From: JBDOQU01 sp039839375
Lineage (GTDB): Bacteria > Pseudomonadota > Alphaproteobacteria > DSM-16000 > Inquilinaceae
Assembly (NCBI RefSeq): GCF_039839375.1
Contig: NZ_JBDOQU010000011.1
Span: 1-64,000, forward strand
Direction: 5' to 3'
DNA: 64,000 bases
The translations under genes were made by a program, and so were the position numbers. How positions within the stretch are numbered: the first letter of the stretch is position 1; every line of letters starts with the position of its first letter. Under the pieces are notes generated by a model, which was not told the DNA's origin, made no database searches, and saw only the letters and a list, made by a program, of their open reading frames with translations. Below, piece by piece: positions 26,587 through 35,630 of this stretch.

Positions 26587-27078
26587 TTAGTTCAGGACGG
26601 TGACCGCGCGACGGTTCTGGGCCCAGGCCGACTCGTTGGAGCCGAGGACGGCCGGACGCTCCTTGCCGTAGCTGATGGTGGTGATCCGGTTCGCCGGGAC
26701 GCCGGCCGCCACCAGGTAGTTCTTCACGGCGTTGGCGCGGCGGTCGCCGAGCGCCAGGTTGTACTCACGAGTGCCGCGCTCATCGGCGTGGCCTTCGATC
26801 GTGACGCTGGTGTTCGGATACTGCTGCAGCCACGCGGCCTGACGGTCCAGGGTCGCGCGGGCCTCGGCGCTGACGTCGAAGCGGTCGAAGCCGAAGAAGA
26901 CGCGGTCGCCGACATTGACGACGAAATCTTCCTGGGAGCCCGGAGTCACGGTGCTGGTCTCGGTGGTGGCCGACGTCGTGTCGCCCCCGCCGGTGACCAT
27001 GGCCGATTCGTCACGGTTGGAACCGCAGGCCGCGACAAGCAGCACTGCGGCAAAGAGAGAAAGAACCTTAAATCGCAT
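26587..27078 (-). CDS. pal: Peptidoglycan-associated lipoprotein Pal
   Basis: 163 aa. The signal peptide ends in the lipobox LVAAC, so the Cys near residue 19 is lipidated and anchors Pal to the outer membrane. The OmpA-like domain (about 65-163) has HADERGTREYNLALGDRRA, the diaminopimelate-binding core. A Thr/Ser-rich linker precedes it. The start MRFKVLSLF is chosen for the signal peptide; the longer frame adds 12 improbable residues. It has a 153-bp upstream gap from tolB, room for its own promoter. Confidence 0.96.
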   Translation of the reverse strand: MRFKVLSLFAAVLLVAACGSNRDESAMVTGGGDTTSATTETSTVTPGSQEDFVVNVGDRVFFGFDRFDVSAEARATLDRQAAWLQQYPNTSVTIEGHADERGTREYNLALGDRRANAVKNYLVAAGVPANRITTISYGKERPAVLGSNESAWAQNRRAVTVLN

Positions 27079-27231
27079 CTCGATGTCCCCCGACATTAGG
27101 AGTGTTGCGCACATACACTTATTGACAACCGGAAGTAATGCCGGAGTTCATCACCTCGGTCATTCCGGTCACGACGCACTGGAAATCATATTACCATGCG
27201 TCGCGAACCGGCGGAACATAATCCGCGAGCC

Positions 27232-28581
27232 TCAAGGAAGCAAGGGCGACCACGCCGGATCGGACCCGTCCTGGGGTATCGGAACGGTCCATCTATTACT
27301 GCCCGTGAGGTCGACCGTGTACAGCTTCACCGATCGTCCCTCCCCGCCCGCGCCCGAAGGCTGCTCAGAGAAATACATGAGGACGCGGCCGTTCGGCGCC
27401 CATGTCGGGCCTTCGACATGGAAGGCGTCGACAAGGATGCGCTCGCCGCTGCCGTCGGGGCGCATGACCCCGATGAAGAAGCGCCCCTGGTGCAGCTTGG
27501 TGAAGGCGATCAGGTCGCCGCGCGGAGACCAGACCGGGCTGGCGTAGCGCCCCTCGCCGAAGCTGATTCGCTGGGCGTCGCCGCCATTGGCGCTCATCAC
27601 ATAAAGCTGCTGGGAACCGCCGCGATCCGATTCGAACACCACCCTGGTCCCGTCCGGAGAGAAGGAGGGCGAGGTGTCGATCGCCGGGTTGTTAGTCAGC
27701 CTTTGGGTCTGCCGGGTGCGGAGATCCATGGTGTAGATCTCCGTATTGCCGCCCTCCGCCATGCTCATGATGACCCGGTTTCCGTCGGGCGAGAAGCGCG
27801 GGGCGAAGGTCATGCCCGGGAAGTCGCCCAGAAGCTCCTGACGGCCGGAATCGATGTTCAGCAGATAGACCCTGGGCCGGTCGTTGTAATAGGCGAGGTA
27901 GGTGATCTCCTGCGCCGAGGGGGAGAAGCGCGGGGTCAGGACCAGCGTCTCGCCGTCGGTCAGGTACTGATGGTTCGCCCCGTCCTGGTCCATGATCGCC
28001 AGCCGCTTCACCCGCGCGTTGGCCGGCCCGCTTTCGGCGATATAGACGATGCGGGTGTCGAAATAGCCCTGTTCGCCGGTGATCGTCTGGTAGATCAGGT
28101 CGGAAATCTTGTGGGCCACGCGCCGCCAGTTGTCCGGTGTCGTGAAATAGGCCAGCCCGACCATCTGATTCTCGTTGATGACGTCGAACAGCCGGAACTC
28201 CACCCGATAGCGGCCGTCCTGCTGGACCTGAACCGTGCCGGAAACCAGCGCCTGGGCGTTGATGACCCGCCATTCGGAGAAGGTCGGCCCGTTCTGGAGC
28301 GCCGCCGAACTCTGGATGAAGGCCGCCTTGTCGATCGGCCGGAACAGCCCCGACCGCGACAGGTTGGCCGAGATGACGCCGGCGATGTCGACGCCCGCCT
28401 GCGCTTCCTCCGCGCCCACGCCGTAGAAATCCGTGACGGCGATCGGAAGCGGCTCCTGCACGCCCTGGGTGATATCGATCTGGACCTGCGACCGGGCCGG
28501 ATGGACGGCCAGGAGCAGGGCGGCGGCGGCTATCAGCAGGACCGCGAAGAGCGGCAGGCTGAAACGCTTCGGGGCAAACAT
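27232..28581 (-). CDS. tolB: Tol-Pal periplasmic protein TolB
   Basis: 449 aa. A signal peptide (about 1-31, ending HPARS) precedes the N-terminal alpha/beta domain and a six-bladed beta-propeller with the repeated FSPDG motifs (RFSPDGNRVIMS, SFSPDGTRVVFES, WSPRGDLIAF). It binds Pal and TolA. GAGGAG nine bases upstream supports the ATG at 28581. Part of the tolQRAB-pal run, which is encoded in order on the minus strand. Confidence 0.97.
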   Translation of the reverse strand: MFAPKRFSLPLFAVLLIAAAALLLAVHPARSQVQIDITQGVQEPLPIAVTDFYGVGAEEAQAGVDIAGVISANLSRSGLFRPIDKAAFIQSSAALQNGPTFSEWRVINAQALVSGTVQVQQDGRYRVEFRLFDVINENQMVGLAYFTTPDNWRRVAHKISDLIYQTITGEQGYFDTRIVYIAESGPANARVKRLAIMDQDGANHQYLTDGETLVLTPRFSPSAQEITYLAYYNDRPRVYLLNIDSGRQELLGDFPGMTFAPRFSPDGNRVIMSMAEGGNTEIYTMDLRTRQTQRLTNNPAIDTSPSFSPDGTRVVFESDRGGSQQLYVMSANGGDAQRISFGEGRYASPVWSPRGDLIAFTKLHQGRFFIGVMRPDGSGERILVDAFHVEGPTWAPNGRVLMYFSEQPSGAGGEGRSVKLYTVDLTGSNRWTVPIPQDGSDPAWSPLLP

Positions 28582-28662
28582 GCGGGACGGCTCCTCAAGA
28601 CAACTCATGGCGACGGAGGCCGACGGTAACAATCGCCGGCCTCGAAGGACAAATCCCGCATT

Positions 28663-29736
28663 TTAGAAAATGTCCTCCGGGTCGAAGGTAAATTCGATGA
28701 CACGCCATTGCGGCCATTTCTCGGCAGGCAACGGCCAGGGCTGGCAGGCGGGGTTCTGGGCGGCGCGGAGAGCGCGGCTGGCCGCCGACCGGTAGGCCGG
28801 ATCGCCGGTGCGGCCGGGGTCCATCAGTTCGGCCGAGCGCACCGACCCGTCCTGGTTCATCTCCACCCTCACGCGCACGGCGGGCACGTCCAGCGCGGCG
28901 GGATCGACGTTCCAGCAGGGTCGGATGGCGTCGCGCACCGCGTTCTCCTCCCCCACCGCCAGCCTTGTGGGGGTGAGCGATTCGGTCTGCGCCGGCGCGG
29001 AGGATTGTGCTTCCGGCTGCTCCTCGTTCCTCAGCCTGTCGAGGATATCCGCCACCGCGCCCTCGGGCTCGGGTTCCGGCTCAGGTTCTGGCTCGGGCTC
29101 GGGCTCCGGTTCGGGTTCGGGCTCTGGCTCAGGTTCCGGAGGCGGTTCGGGGCGGCGTTGCGGCGACGGCACGTCCGGAGTCTCCGGCTCGGGCTCGGGC
29201 TCCGGTTCGGGCTCTGGTTCCGGTTCCGGCTCCGGTTCGGGCTCGGGCTCTGGCTCAGGTTCAGGCTCTGGTTCAGGAATCGGTTCCGGCTCGGGCTCCG
29301 GGATGGGCTCGGGTTCGGGTTCCGGCTCGGGGACAGGCTCCGGTTCGGGCTCGGGCGGCGGCGGGGGTTCGGGCGCGGGTTCCGGTTCGGGCACCGGCTC
29401 GGGCTCGCGGGCCTCGGGAAGCTGGACGAGTTCGGGCGGCTCCGGCGGCCGGACGGCCGTCGGCTCCGGCGGCGGAGGAGCCTGTGTCGGCAGGGGCTCC
29501 GGCAGTTCCGGCGGCGGCGGTTCCTCCGTCGGGGTAGGCCGGGGCTCCGGCTCCGGCGCGTCGGGCACGGCTTCCGAAGCGGCGGTGATCTCCGCCAGTT
29601 CGGCTTCGGTGATCACCTGCACCGGCGTCCCGCCCATGGGCTCCACGCGTTCCTGCTGGAACCAGGGCAGCCCGAAGATCATCAGCAGGATGACCGCGAG
29701 ATGGAAGCCGATCGAGACGAGAAGGCTGAGCGGCAT
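28663..29736 (-). CDS. tolA: TolA with an extended Glu-Pro domain
   Basis: 357 aa. An inner-membrane anchor at about 4-22 (LLVSIGFHLAVILLMIF) is followed by a proline/glutamate domain (about 60-225) made almost wholly of EP dipeptides. The C-terminal TolA/TonB-like domain (about 260-357) contains VRVRVEMNQDGSV and the paired Cys (IRPCWN, NPACQPW). Most TolA proteins have an Ala/Lys-rich helical domain II; here a stiff, acidic, polyproline-type rod would span the periplasm instead. It links TolQR energy to TolB-Pal. Location between tolR and tolB confirms identity. Confidence 0.93.
   Translation of the reverse strand: MPLSLLVSIGFHLAVILLMIFGLPWFQQERVEPMGGTPVQVITEAELAEITAASEAVPDAPEPEPRPTPTEEPPPPELPEPLPTQAPPPPEPTAVRPPEPPELVQLPEAREPEPVPEPEPAPEPPPPPEPEPEPVPEPEPEPEPIPEPEPEPIPEPEPEPEPEPEPEPEPEPEPEPEPEPEPEPETPDVPSPQRRPEPPPEPEPEPEPEPEPEPEPEPEPEPEPEGAVADILDRLRNEEQPEAQSSAPAQTESLTPTRLAVGEENAVRDAIRPCWNVDPAALDVPAVRVRVEMNQDGSVRSAELMDPGRTGDPAYRSAASRALRAAQNPACQPWPLPAEKWPQWRVIEFTFDPEDIF
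29064..29409. repeat. Hexanucleotide repeat tract within tolA
   Basis: About 345 bp of imperfect 6-base units (variants of ggctcg, ggttcc, ggctcc), each encoding Glu-Pro on the minus strand. Codon-level variation is synonymous. Such a tract can expand, contract or be mis-assembled. Confidence 0.85.
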
Positions 29737-29745
29737 GATCGACCG

Positions 29746-30204
29746 TTACCGCCCTTCGGCGGGCGGCCGGCCGGAGGGCATCTCCGCCACCAGGGCGACA
29801 TGCTGGAACCCGGCGCTGTTGAGCGCCCCCATCACTTCCATGATGCGTCCGTAGTTGATCGCCCGGTCGCCGCGCACGAAGATCCGCGCCTCGGGGTTGG
29901 CGCCGGTCACCGCGACCAGAAGCGCGCCGACATTCTCCAGCTCGACCGCCGTCTCCATGACGTAGATCTGGCCGCCGGAATTGATCGAGACGATCAGCGG
30001 CTCATTGTCCTGGCTGATGTTCTCGGCGCGGGTCTGCGGCAGGTCGACCGGCACGCCGACGGTCAGCAGGGGTGCGGTCACCATGAACACGATCAGCAGC
30101 ACCAGCATCACGTCGACGAACGGCGTGACGTTGATCTCCGCCATCGGCCGGTAGGACGAGCGGCGGCCCCTGCCCCGGCCGGGAGATCCGAGCTGGACTC
30201 CCAT
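29746..30204 (-). CDS. tolR: TolR (ExbD family)
   Basis: 152 aa. A short basic N-terminus leads to INVTPFVDVMLVLLIVFMV (about 24-42), one transmembrane helix carrying the essential proton-path Asp in TPFVDVML. The periplasmic domain follows. It forms the ion-driven motor with TolQ. It starts 3 bp after tolQ stops and is followed by tolA after 9 bp. Confidence 0.95.
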   Translation of the reverse strand: MGVQLGSPGRGRGRRSSYRPMAEINVTPFVDVMLVLLIVFMVTAPLLTVGVPVDLPQTRAENISQDNEPLIVSINSGGQIYVMETAVELENVGALLVAVTGANPEARIFVRGDRAINYGRIMEVMGALNSAGFQHVALVAEMPSGRPPAEGR

Positions 30205-30207
30205 GAT

Positions 30208-30948
30208 CTAGCCCCGTTCCTCGAGATAGCGGGACAGGATGGCCGAGAACTCGCCGGAGAAATTCTCCAGCCGGTCGGCCAGCTTCGACAGATCGTTGCT
30301 GAACTTGTTGTAGAAGGCGCTGGCCGGGATGGCCGCGAAGAGGCCGAGCGCGGTGGCGAACAGCGCCTCGGCGATGCCGGGCGCGACCACGGCGAGGCTG
30401 GTGTTGTCCGACGCCGCGATCGAAGTGAAGGAATTCATGATCCCCCAGACCGTGCCGAACAGGCCGATGAACGGGGCGGTGGAGCCGACCGAGGCCAGCA
30501 CGGTCATTCCCTTCTCCAGCACCGACATCTCCCGCGCCAGGGCGACGCCCGTCACCCTGTCGATGCGCTGCTGGAGGCCGGCGCGCATCTGGCTGGTGGA
30601 GGTCAGGCCGTGGTCGGCGGCGTGACGCCATTCCTTCATGCCGGAGACGAAGATGGCGGCCATCGGATCGCCCGGCCCGGAGCCGACCCGGTCGTAGAGA
30701 TCCTCCAGCGACCCGCCGGACCAGAAATTCTCCTCGAACGCGTCGATATGACGGTTGAGCCGGCGCAGCCGGATCGCCTTCTCGAAGATGATCGCCCAGC
30801 ACCAGACCGAGGCGGCGAGCAGCAGAAGCATCACCCCCTTGACGATGATGTCGGCCTGCAGGAACAGGCCCCACAGCGACAGGTCGTGAGCGGTCTGGAC
30901 CGCCTGGGCGCCCAGCATCTGGGCCGAATTCAGCGTGGATTGCTCCAT
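30208..30948 (-). CDS. tolQ: TolQ (ExbB family)
   Basis: 246 aa with three transmembrane helices (about 25-48, 142-165 and 180-203) and a large cytosolic loop. The conserved LASVGSTAPFIGLFGTVWGI block (about 150-169) is intact. It is the stator of the Tol proton motor. First of the tolQRA genes, just after ybgC. Confidence 0.95.
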   Translation of the reverse strand: MEQSTLNSAQMLGAQAVQTAHDLSLWGLFLQADIIVKGVMLLLLAASVWCWAIIFEKAIRLRRLNRHIDAFEENFWSGGSLEDLYDRVGSGPGDPMAAIFVSGMKEWRHAADHGLTSTSQMRAGLQQRIDRVTGVALAREMSVLEKGMTVLASVGSTAPFIGLFGTVWGIMNSFTSIAASDNTSLAVVAPGIAEALFATALGLFAAIPASAFYNKFSNDLSKLADRLENFSGEFSAILSRYLEERG

Positions 30949-30954
30949 GGTCTT

Positions 30955-31416
30955 CTATCTCGCTCTCGGCCCTACAGCCCTTTGGTTGCTCATTGTTCCC
31001 GCGAAACCCGCCCGAAAGGCGGCCGGCAGGCGGACCGGCCGCCCCCGGCGGTCCATGCAGGCCAGCTTCACGTTCATATCGGCCAGCGCGCGGCCGTCGC
31101 GTTCGACCCGCTGGCGCATCGACAGGCTGGCGCCGCCGATGTCGGTGACGGAGGTCGCGACCTCCAGCAGATCGTCCAGCCGCGCCGGCGACAGGAAATC
31201 GATCTCCATCCGCCGCACCGCGAAGGCGATGCCGGTCTCGTTCAGAAGCGTGCTCTGGTCGAAGCCCAGCGCGCGCAGGAATTCCGTCCGGGCGCGCTCG
31301 GCGAAGCGAAGGTAGCCGGCATGGTAGACGATGCCCGACCCGTCGGTATCTTCCCAATAGACACGGACCGGCAGAAGATGGCCGGCATCGACACCCGCCG
31401 TCGCGCCGTCAGCCAT
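30955..31416 (-). CDS. ybgC: Tol-Pal-associated acyl-CoA thioesterase
   Basis: 153 aa, hot-dog fold. The motif YWEDTDGSGIVYHAGYLRFA (about 20-39) contains the catalytic Asp (second D of EDTD) and the family VYHAxY element. E. coli YbgC hydrolyses short acyl-CoA and interacts with acyl carrier protein and PlsB. The gene heads the tol cluster as usual, and its ATG overlaps the ruvB stop by 8 bp. Confidence 0.95.
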   Translation of the reverse strand: MADGATAGVDAGHLLPVRVYWEDTDGSGIVYHAGYLRFAERARTEFLRALGFDQSTLLNETGIAFAVRRMEIDFLSPARLDDLLEVATSVTDIGGASLSMRQRVERDGRALADMNVKLACMDRRGRPVRLPAAFRAGFAGTMSNQRAVGPRAR

Positions 31417-32461
31417 CCGCCTGCTCCCCTGGATCGGTCAGGAAGTCGAGTTGCCCCGCCTCGCGCGCCGGCGCCTGGACGCCGAGATAGCGGTAGCCCC
31501 TGTCGGCCAGCATCCGGCCGCGCGGCGTGCGCTGGAGCAGCCCCTTCTGGATCAGATAGGGCTCTATGACCTCCTCCAGCACGTCGCGCTGTTCGGAGAA
31601 AGCGGCAGCCAGCGTCTCCACCCCGACGGGGCCTCCGCCGTAATTTTCCGCGATCGTGCGGAGGTAGCGGCGGTCCATGGCATCCAGCCCCATCGCATCG
31701 ACATCCAGCCGGGAGAGCGCGGCGTCGGCGGCGGCGGCGTCGACCGGGTCGGTCCCGGCGACGATTGCGAAATCGCGCACCCGGCGCAGCAGGCGGCCGG
31801 CGACGCGCGGCGTGCCCCGCGCGCGCTTGGCGATCTCGGCCGCGCCGTCTGGCGTCAGCGGGCAGTTCAGAAGGGTGGCGGCGCGACGGATGATGAGCTC
31901 CAACTCGTCCGGCTCGTAGAAATTCAGGCGCAGGGGAATCCCGAAACGTTCCCGCAACGGCGTCGTTATCAGCCCGGACCGCGTTGTCGCCCCCACCAGG
32001 GTGAAGGGCGGCAGATCAATGCGGACCGACCGGGCGGCCGGCCCCTCCCCGATCATCAGGTCGAGCTGAAAATCCTCCATCGCGGGATAGAGAATCTCCT
32101 CCACCGCCGGATTGAGCCGGTGAATTTCGTCAATAAAAAGGACATCGCGCGGTTGCAGGTTCGTAAGAATCGCCGCCAGGTCGCCGGCCCGCGCGATCAC
32201 CGGGCCCGAAGTGGCGCGGAAACCGACCCCCAACTCGCGGCTCACAATGTTGGAAAGCGTGGTCTTTCCCAGCCCCGGCGGGCCGTGGAGCAGGACATGG
32301 TCCAGCGCCTCCCCCCGCGCCCGCGCCGCCTCGATGAAGATCTTGAGGTTGGAGCGGGCCTGCCGCTGGCCGATGAATTCGTCCAGCGACAGGGGCCTCA
32401 AGGAGGCGTCCTGGGTGTCGCCGGGCAGCGAATCGGGAGTCACCATTCGGGCGTCTGTCAC
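31409..32461 (-). CDS. ruvB: Holliday junction helicase RuvB
   Basis: 350 aa. This AAA+ motor drives branch migration on a RuvA-bound junction. RPLSLDEFIGQ starts the core, Walker A GPPGLGKTT is at about 60-68, Walker B is DVLFIDEIHRL, sensor 1 is GATTRSGLITTPLRERFG, and a C-terminal winged helix ends the protein. The ATG overlaps the ruvA stop by 4 bp. Confidence 0.98.
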   Translation of the reverse strand: MTDARMVTPDSLPGDTQDASLRPLSLDEFIGQRQARSNLKIFIEAARARGEALDHVLLHGPPGLGKTTLSNIVSRELGVGFRATSGPVIARAGDLAAILTNLQPRDVLFIDEIHRLNPAVEEILYPAMEDFQLDLMIGEGPAARSVRIDLPPFTLVGATTRSGLITTPLRERFGIPLRLNFYEPDELELIIRRAATLLNCPLTPDGAAEIAKRARGTPRVAGRLLRRVRDFAIVAGTDPVDAAAADAALSRLDVDAMGLDAMDRRYLRTIAENYGGGPVGVETLAAAFSEQRDVLEEVIEPYLIQKGLLQRTPRGRMLADRGYRYLGVQAPAREAGQLDFLTDPGEQADG

Positions 32462-33066
32462 GGCGCCAGCTCCTTGAGCGCGGCGGGAATGAGCGCGCCG
32501 ACCGTCGCCTCACCGCCGAGCGAGCGGGAGGCGGCGGCGACGGCGGCGAAGGCTTCGGACCGTCCATAGCCGAGATTGACCAGCGCCGACACCGCGTCGG
32601 CCGACGCGCCGCCGCCGGCGGGGGCCCCGCCCTTCTCCGCTGTGACGACGGGCGCGCCGATGCCGATGGTCCCCGCCTTGTCCTTCAGCTCCGACACGAT
32701 GCGGGCCGCCAGCTTCGGCCCCACCCCGTCGGCCCGCGTCACCGCCGCCTTGTCCTGCGCCGCGATGGCGGTCGCCAGGGCGTCGGGGTCCAGCACGGAG
32801 AGGATCGCCAGCGCGACCCGGCCGCCGACGCCCTGCACGGTCGTCAGCAGGCGGAACCAGTCGCGCTCCGCCTTCTCCGCAAAGCCGAAGAGGTGGATGT
32901 GGTCCTCGCGCACCTGGGTCTCGACATGCAGCGCAACCGCCTCTCCCGGCGTCAGTTGCCCGGCGGTGCGGCGGGAGCAGAAGACGAGATAACCCACCCC
33001 GCCGACATCGACCACGCAGCCTTCCGCGGCGACGGAATCCACAAGACCTTTCAGGCGGGCGATCAT
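32458..33066 (-). CDS. ruvA: Holliday junction-binding RuvA
   Basis: 202 aa. It opens MIARLKGLVD, has the two helix-hairpin-helix segments (LLTTVQGVGGRVALAIL and ADGVGPKLAARIVSEL), and ends in the small domain that contacts RuvB (LVNLGYGRSEA). The start at 33066 is the family start; upstream codons in this frame are within a repeat. ruvC lies 118 bp upstream. Confidence 0.97.
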   Translation of the reverse strand: MIARLKGLVDSVAAEGCVVDVGGVGYLVFCSRRTAGQLTPGEAVALHVETQVREDHIHLFGFAEKAERDWFRLLTTVQGVGGRVALAILSVLDPDALATAIAAQDKAAVTRADGVGPKLAARIVSELKDKAGTIGIGAPVVTAEKGGAPAGGGASADAVSALVNLGYGRSEAFAAVAAASRSLGGEATVGALIPAALKELAP

Positions 33067-33118
33067 GGGGTGGGGGCTTTCTGGAAGACCTTGCCACCAG
33101 CCAGCCAATTACCAACAG

Positions 33119-33155
33119 CCCCCTCACCCCAACCCTCTCCCACGAGGGGAGAGGG
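33119..33155. repeat. CCCTCACCC-type repeat, copy 4 (short form)
   Basis: Only the outer blocks are kept (ccctcaccccaaccctctccc, with the gagggg half after it); the inner hairpin is absent. It lies between ruvA and ruvC. Confidence 0.65.
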
Positions 33156-33184
33156 AGTCCGTTGGGCATTCCGGAAAGCGGGCA

Positions 33185-33688
33185 TCATCGGGCGGCAGCC
33201 AGGCGGGCCATGCCGGCCTGGGTCTGGCGGTGGTGGGCGTGGCAGAGGGCGACGGCCAGGGCGTCGGCGGCGTCGGCGGAGGAGAAAGAGGTGCCGGGCA
33301 GCAGCATGCGGACCATCATCTGGACCTGCTCCTTGGCCGCATGGCCCGCGCCGACGACTGATTTCTTGACATGGTTGGCGCCATATTCGGCGACCGGCAG
33401 GCCGGCCAGCGCCGGGACCAGAAGCACCACGCCGCGCGCGAGGCCTAGCTTGAGCGTGGAGGTGGGGTTCTTGTTGACGAACGTCTCCTCCACCGCCGCC
33501 TCGACCGGCCGGTGCTCGCTCAAGACCGCCGTCAGCCCGTCATGGAGCTGCACCAGCCGTTCGGCGAGCGGCGCCTTGTCGTCGGAATGGACCGCGCCGT
33601 CCGCGACATGGACGATCCGGTTGCCGGCGACATCGACGATGCCCCAGCCGGTGTGCCGAAGCCCTGGGTCGAGCCCGATGATTCTCAC
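33185..33688 (-). CDS. ruvC: Crossover junction endonuclease RuvC
   Basis: 167 aa. The RNase H fold starts IIGLDPGLRHTGWG with the first catalytic Asp at residue 7; a Glu in AAVEETFVNKNP and the terminal SSADAADALAVALCH Asp pair complete the site. It resolves Holliday junctions. First of ruvC-ruvA-ruvB, 29 bp after yebC. Confidence 0.97.
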   Translation of the reverse strand: MRIIGLDPGLRHTGWGIVDVAGNRIVHVADGAVHSDDKAPLAERLVQLHDGLTAVLSEHRPVEAAVEETFVNKNPTSTLKLGLARGVVLLVPALAGLPVAEYGANHVKKSVVGAGHAAKEQVQMMVRMLLPGTSFSSADAADALAVALCHAHHRQTQAGMARLAAAR

Positions 33689-33716
33689 GATGCCGGCTCC
33701 CCCCGCCGCTGCGGCG

Positions 33717-34466
33717 TCACGCCGTCAGCCGCGCCATCACATCGTCCGCGATCTCGAAGTTCGCCGACACGCGCTGCACGTCGTCATTGTCGTCCAGCGC
33801 GTCGAGCAGCTTCAGCAGCGTGGCGGCCGCCTCCTCGTCAACCGCGACGCCGTTCAAGGCCCGCCAGACGAGGCCGGCCGATTCGGGATCGCCGAAACGG
33901 GCTTCCAGCGCGTCCCGGACGGCGGAGAAATCGTCGACCGCGCAGGTGACGGCATGGCTTTCGTCGGTGCTTTCGACATTCTCCGCGCCCGCTTCCAGCG
34001 CGGCTTCGAACACCGCGTCGGGGCCGGCGACGGAGGCCGGGTAGACGATCTCCCCCACCCGGTTGAACATGAAGCTGACGGAGTTGGTCTCGCCCAGCGA
34101 GCCGCCATGCTTGGAGAAGGTGGAGCGGATCTCCGCCGCGGTGCGGTTGCGGTTGTCGGTCAGCGCCTCGACGATCACGGCGACGCCGGACGGGCCGTAG
34201 CCTTCGTAGCGGATCTCCGAATAATCGTCGCCGTCGCCGCCGCCGGTCGCCTTCTTGATCGTGCGCTCGACATTGTCCTTGGGCATGTTGACGGCGCGCG
34301 CCGCCTGGATGGCCGCGCGCAGGCGCGGGTTCATCGCCGGGTCGGGCAGGCCCTCCCTGGCCGCGACGAGGATTTCCCGCTGAACCTTCGTGAAGACCTT
34401 GGCGCGCTTGGCGTCCTGCGCGCCCTTGCGGTGCATGATGTTCTTGAACTGTGAATGACCGGCCAT
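33717..34466 (-). CDS. yebC: YebC/PmpR family protein
   Basis: 249 aa. The start MAGHSQFKNIMHRKGAQDAK is the invariant family signature. Members act as regulators or, in recent work, as ribosome-linked translation factors for proline-rich stretches. This is of interest because the same cluster encodes the Glu-Pro-rich TolA, but no link is shown. It is upstream of ruvC, a very common arrangement. Confidence 0.96.
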   Translation of the reverse strand: MAGHSQFKNIMHRKGAQDAKRAKVFTKVQREILVAAREGLPDPAMNPRLRAAIQAARAVNMPKDNVERTIKKATGGGDGDDYSEIRYEGYGPSGVAVIVEALTDNRNRTAAEIRSTFSKHGGSLGETNSVSFMFNRVGEIVYPASVAGPDAVFEAALEAGAENVESTDESHAVTCAVDDFSAVRDALEARFGDPESAGLVWRALNGVAVDEEAAATLLKLLDALDDNDDVQRVSANFEIADDVMARLTA

Positions 34467-34661
34467 GAGTGCGCCCTGGCGTTCCCCGATTTGCTGACTT
34501 GACGTTGCGCGCCGCGCCCGGAGGCGGGGCGGCGAATGGCGCGCACTATGCCGCTTTTGGGCATCGGCGGGAAGTCCGGCTTTCGCGCCGGGTTTTATCG
34601 AATGTTAACCGAAATCCTCTATTTCGGAACCGGAACGCGTTTGGAGACTCCGGAAGAAGAC

Positions 34662-35153
34662 ATGGTCAAATACGACGAACGGCGCCTGGTCATGCGGATG
34701 CTGGCCCGCTGGACGGACATCAAGGGCGACCGCGCCCTGCCCGCCCTGTCGGACATCGACCCGCAGGCGATCGGCGAGGACTGGCGGTGCTGCGCCGTCG
34801 TCGCGGTGGGGGCCGACCAGGCTTCCAGCCGGTTCTCCTATGTGGGCGCGGAACTGATGCCGGAGGGCGACCCGGTGACCGGCCTGGAAGTGCGGGAGAT
34901 CGCGGCCAACACCCTGCTGGGCGCGGCCGCGGCCAATCTGGACTGGGTGCTGGACCGCAGGGTTCCGCTCAGCCTGGGCGGCGAGATGGTCGCGCGGCAG
35001 GGCCTGTTCCTCTACCGCTACATCCTGCTGCCGCTGTCGGAGGACGGCGTCCGGCTGGACCATGTCCTGATCGTCGCCAACGGGCGCGCGGTGGCCGCCG
35101 GCGCGACGGCGGAGCGCCAGGAGTCCCGGGAGTCTGCGGAGTCCGCACCGTGA
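34662..35153 (+). CDS. PAS_5 family protein
   Basis: 163 aa. The opening VKYDERRLVMRMLARWTDIK and the core with SRFSYVGAELMPEG and a GLFLYRYILLPLSEDG block fit the PAS_5 (PF07310-type) proteins common in alphaproteobacteria, often one of several paralogues per genome. It has no output domain. GGAAGA five bases before the ATG at 34662 supports this start over an earlier ATG. Its TGA overlaps the GTG of the next gene. Confidence 0.8.
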   Translation: MVKYDERRLVMRMLARWTDIKGDRALPALSDIDPQAIGEDWRCCAVVAVGADQASSRFSYVGAELMPEGDPVTGLEVREIAANTLLGAAAANLDWVLDRRVPLSLGGEMVARQGLFLYRYILLPLSEDGVRLDHVLIVANGRAVAAGATAERQESRESAESAP

Positions 35154-35554
35154 TCGCCTACGAGATCCAGACCTACAGCGGCGGGCAGTGGGTCATCCAG
35201 GCCATGTTCGACGACAAGGAACTGGCGCTGATGGAGGCCCGCCGCCTCCGTTCGACCCGCCCGTCCCTCGCCGTCCGGGTGGTGGAGGAGATCTACGACA
35301 CCAACCGCAACGCCACCTCCACCCGGATCGTCTTCCGCGGATCGCCCGTCGACGACCACAATGCCGGCGCGCTGGAACGCGGCGGCCAGGTCAGGCGCGA
35401 GGTGGAGGAATGGCGGACCAAGGACCGCGCCCGAAAGGAAGAGGAAGCCAGGACCGCCAAGAAGGGCGTCAGCATCCTCCGGATCGGGCTCCTGTTCGTG
35501 CTGATCGTCGGAATCGGCGCCGCCGCCCTGATAGGTCTTTCCCACTATCGATAG
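35150..35554 (+). CDS. Single-pass membrane protein, conserved unknown
   Basis: 134 aa. A soluble N-terminal part (about 1-95; EIQTYSGGQWVIQAMFDDKE, then RRLRSTRPSLAVRVVEE) is followed by a charged stretch and a C-terminal helix (about 108-130), so it is tail-anchored. GTG start in a GTGA overlap with the PAS_5 stop. I recall similar proteins only as hypotheticals in Rhodospirillales-type genomes. Confidence 0.7.
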   Translation: MIAYEIQTYSGGQWVIQAMFDDKELALMEARRLRSTRPSLAVRVVEEIYDTNRNATSTRIVFRGSPVDDHNAGALERGGQVRREVEEWRTKDRARKEEEARTAKKGVSILRIGLLFVLIVGIGAAALIGLSHYR

Positions 35555-35630
35555 GGCGTGAGATAACACGCCCATGACGGGAGACGCAGCCGGCGGGGCG
35601 CAACCCCGGCAGCGCACAAGGAAGCACGGA

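Noticed and set aside
29064..29409. CRISPR-like periodicity
   Set aside because: The period is 6 bp with no spacers and encodes Glu-Pro in tolA.
28708..31569. A 953-codon plus-strand reading frame across tolA, tolR and tolQ
   Set aside because: It is exactly antisense to conserved tol genes, is made of Gly/Phe/Arg repeats complementary to the Glu-Pro tract, and has no ribosome site or family sequence. High GC produces such shadows.
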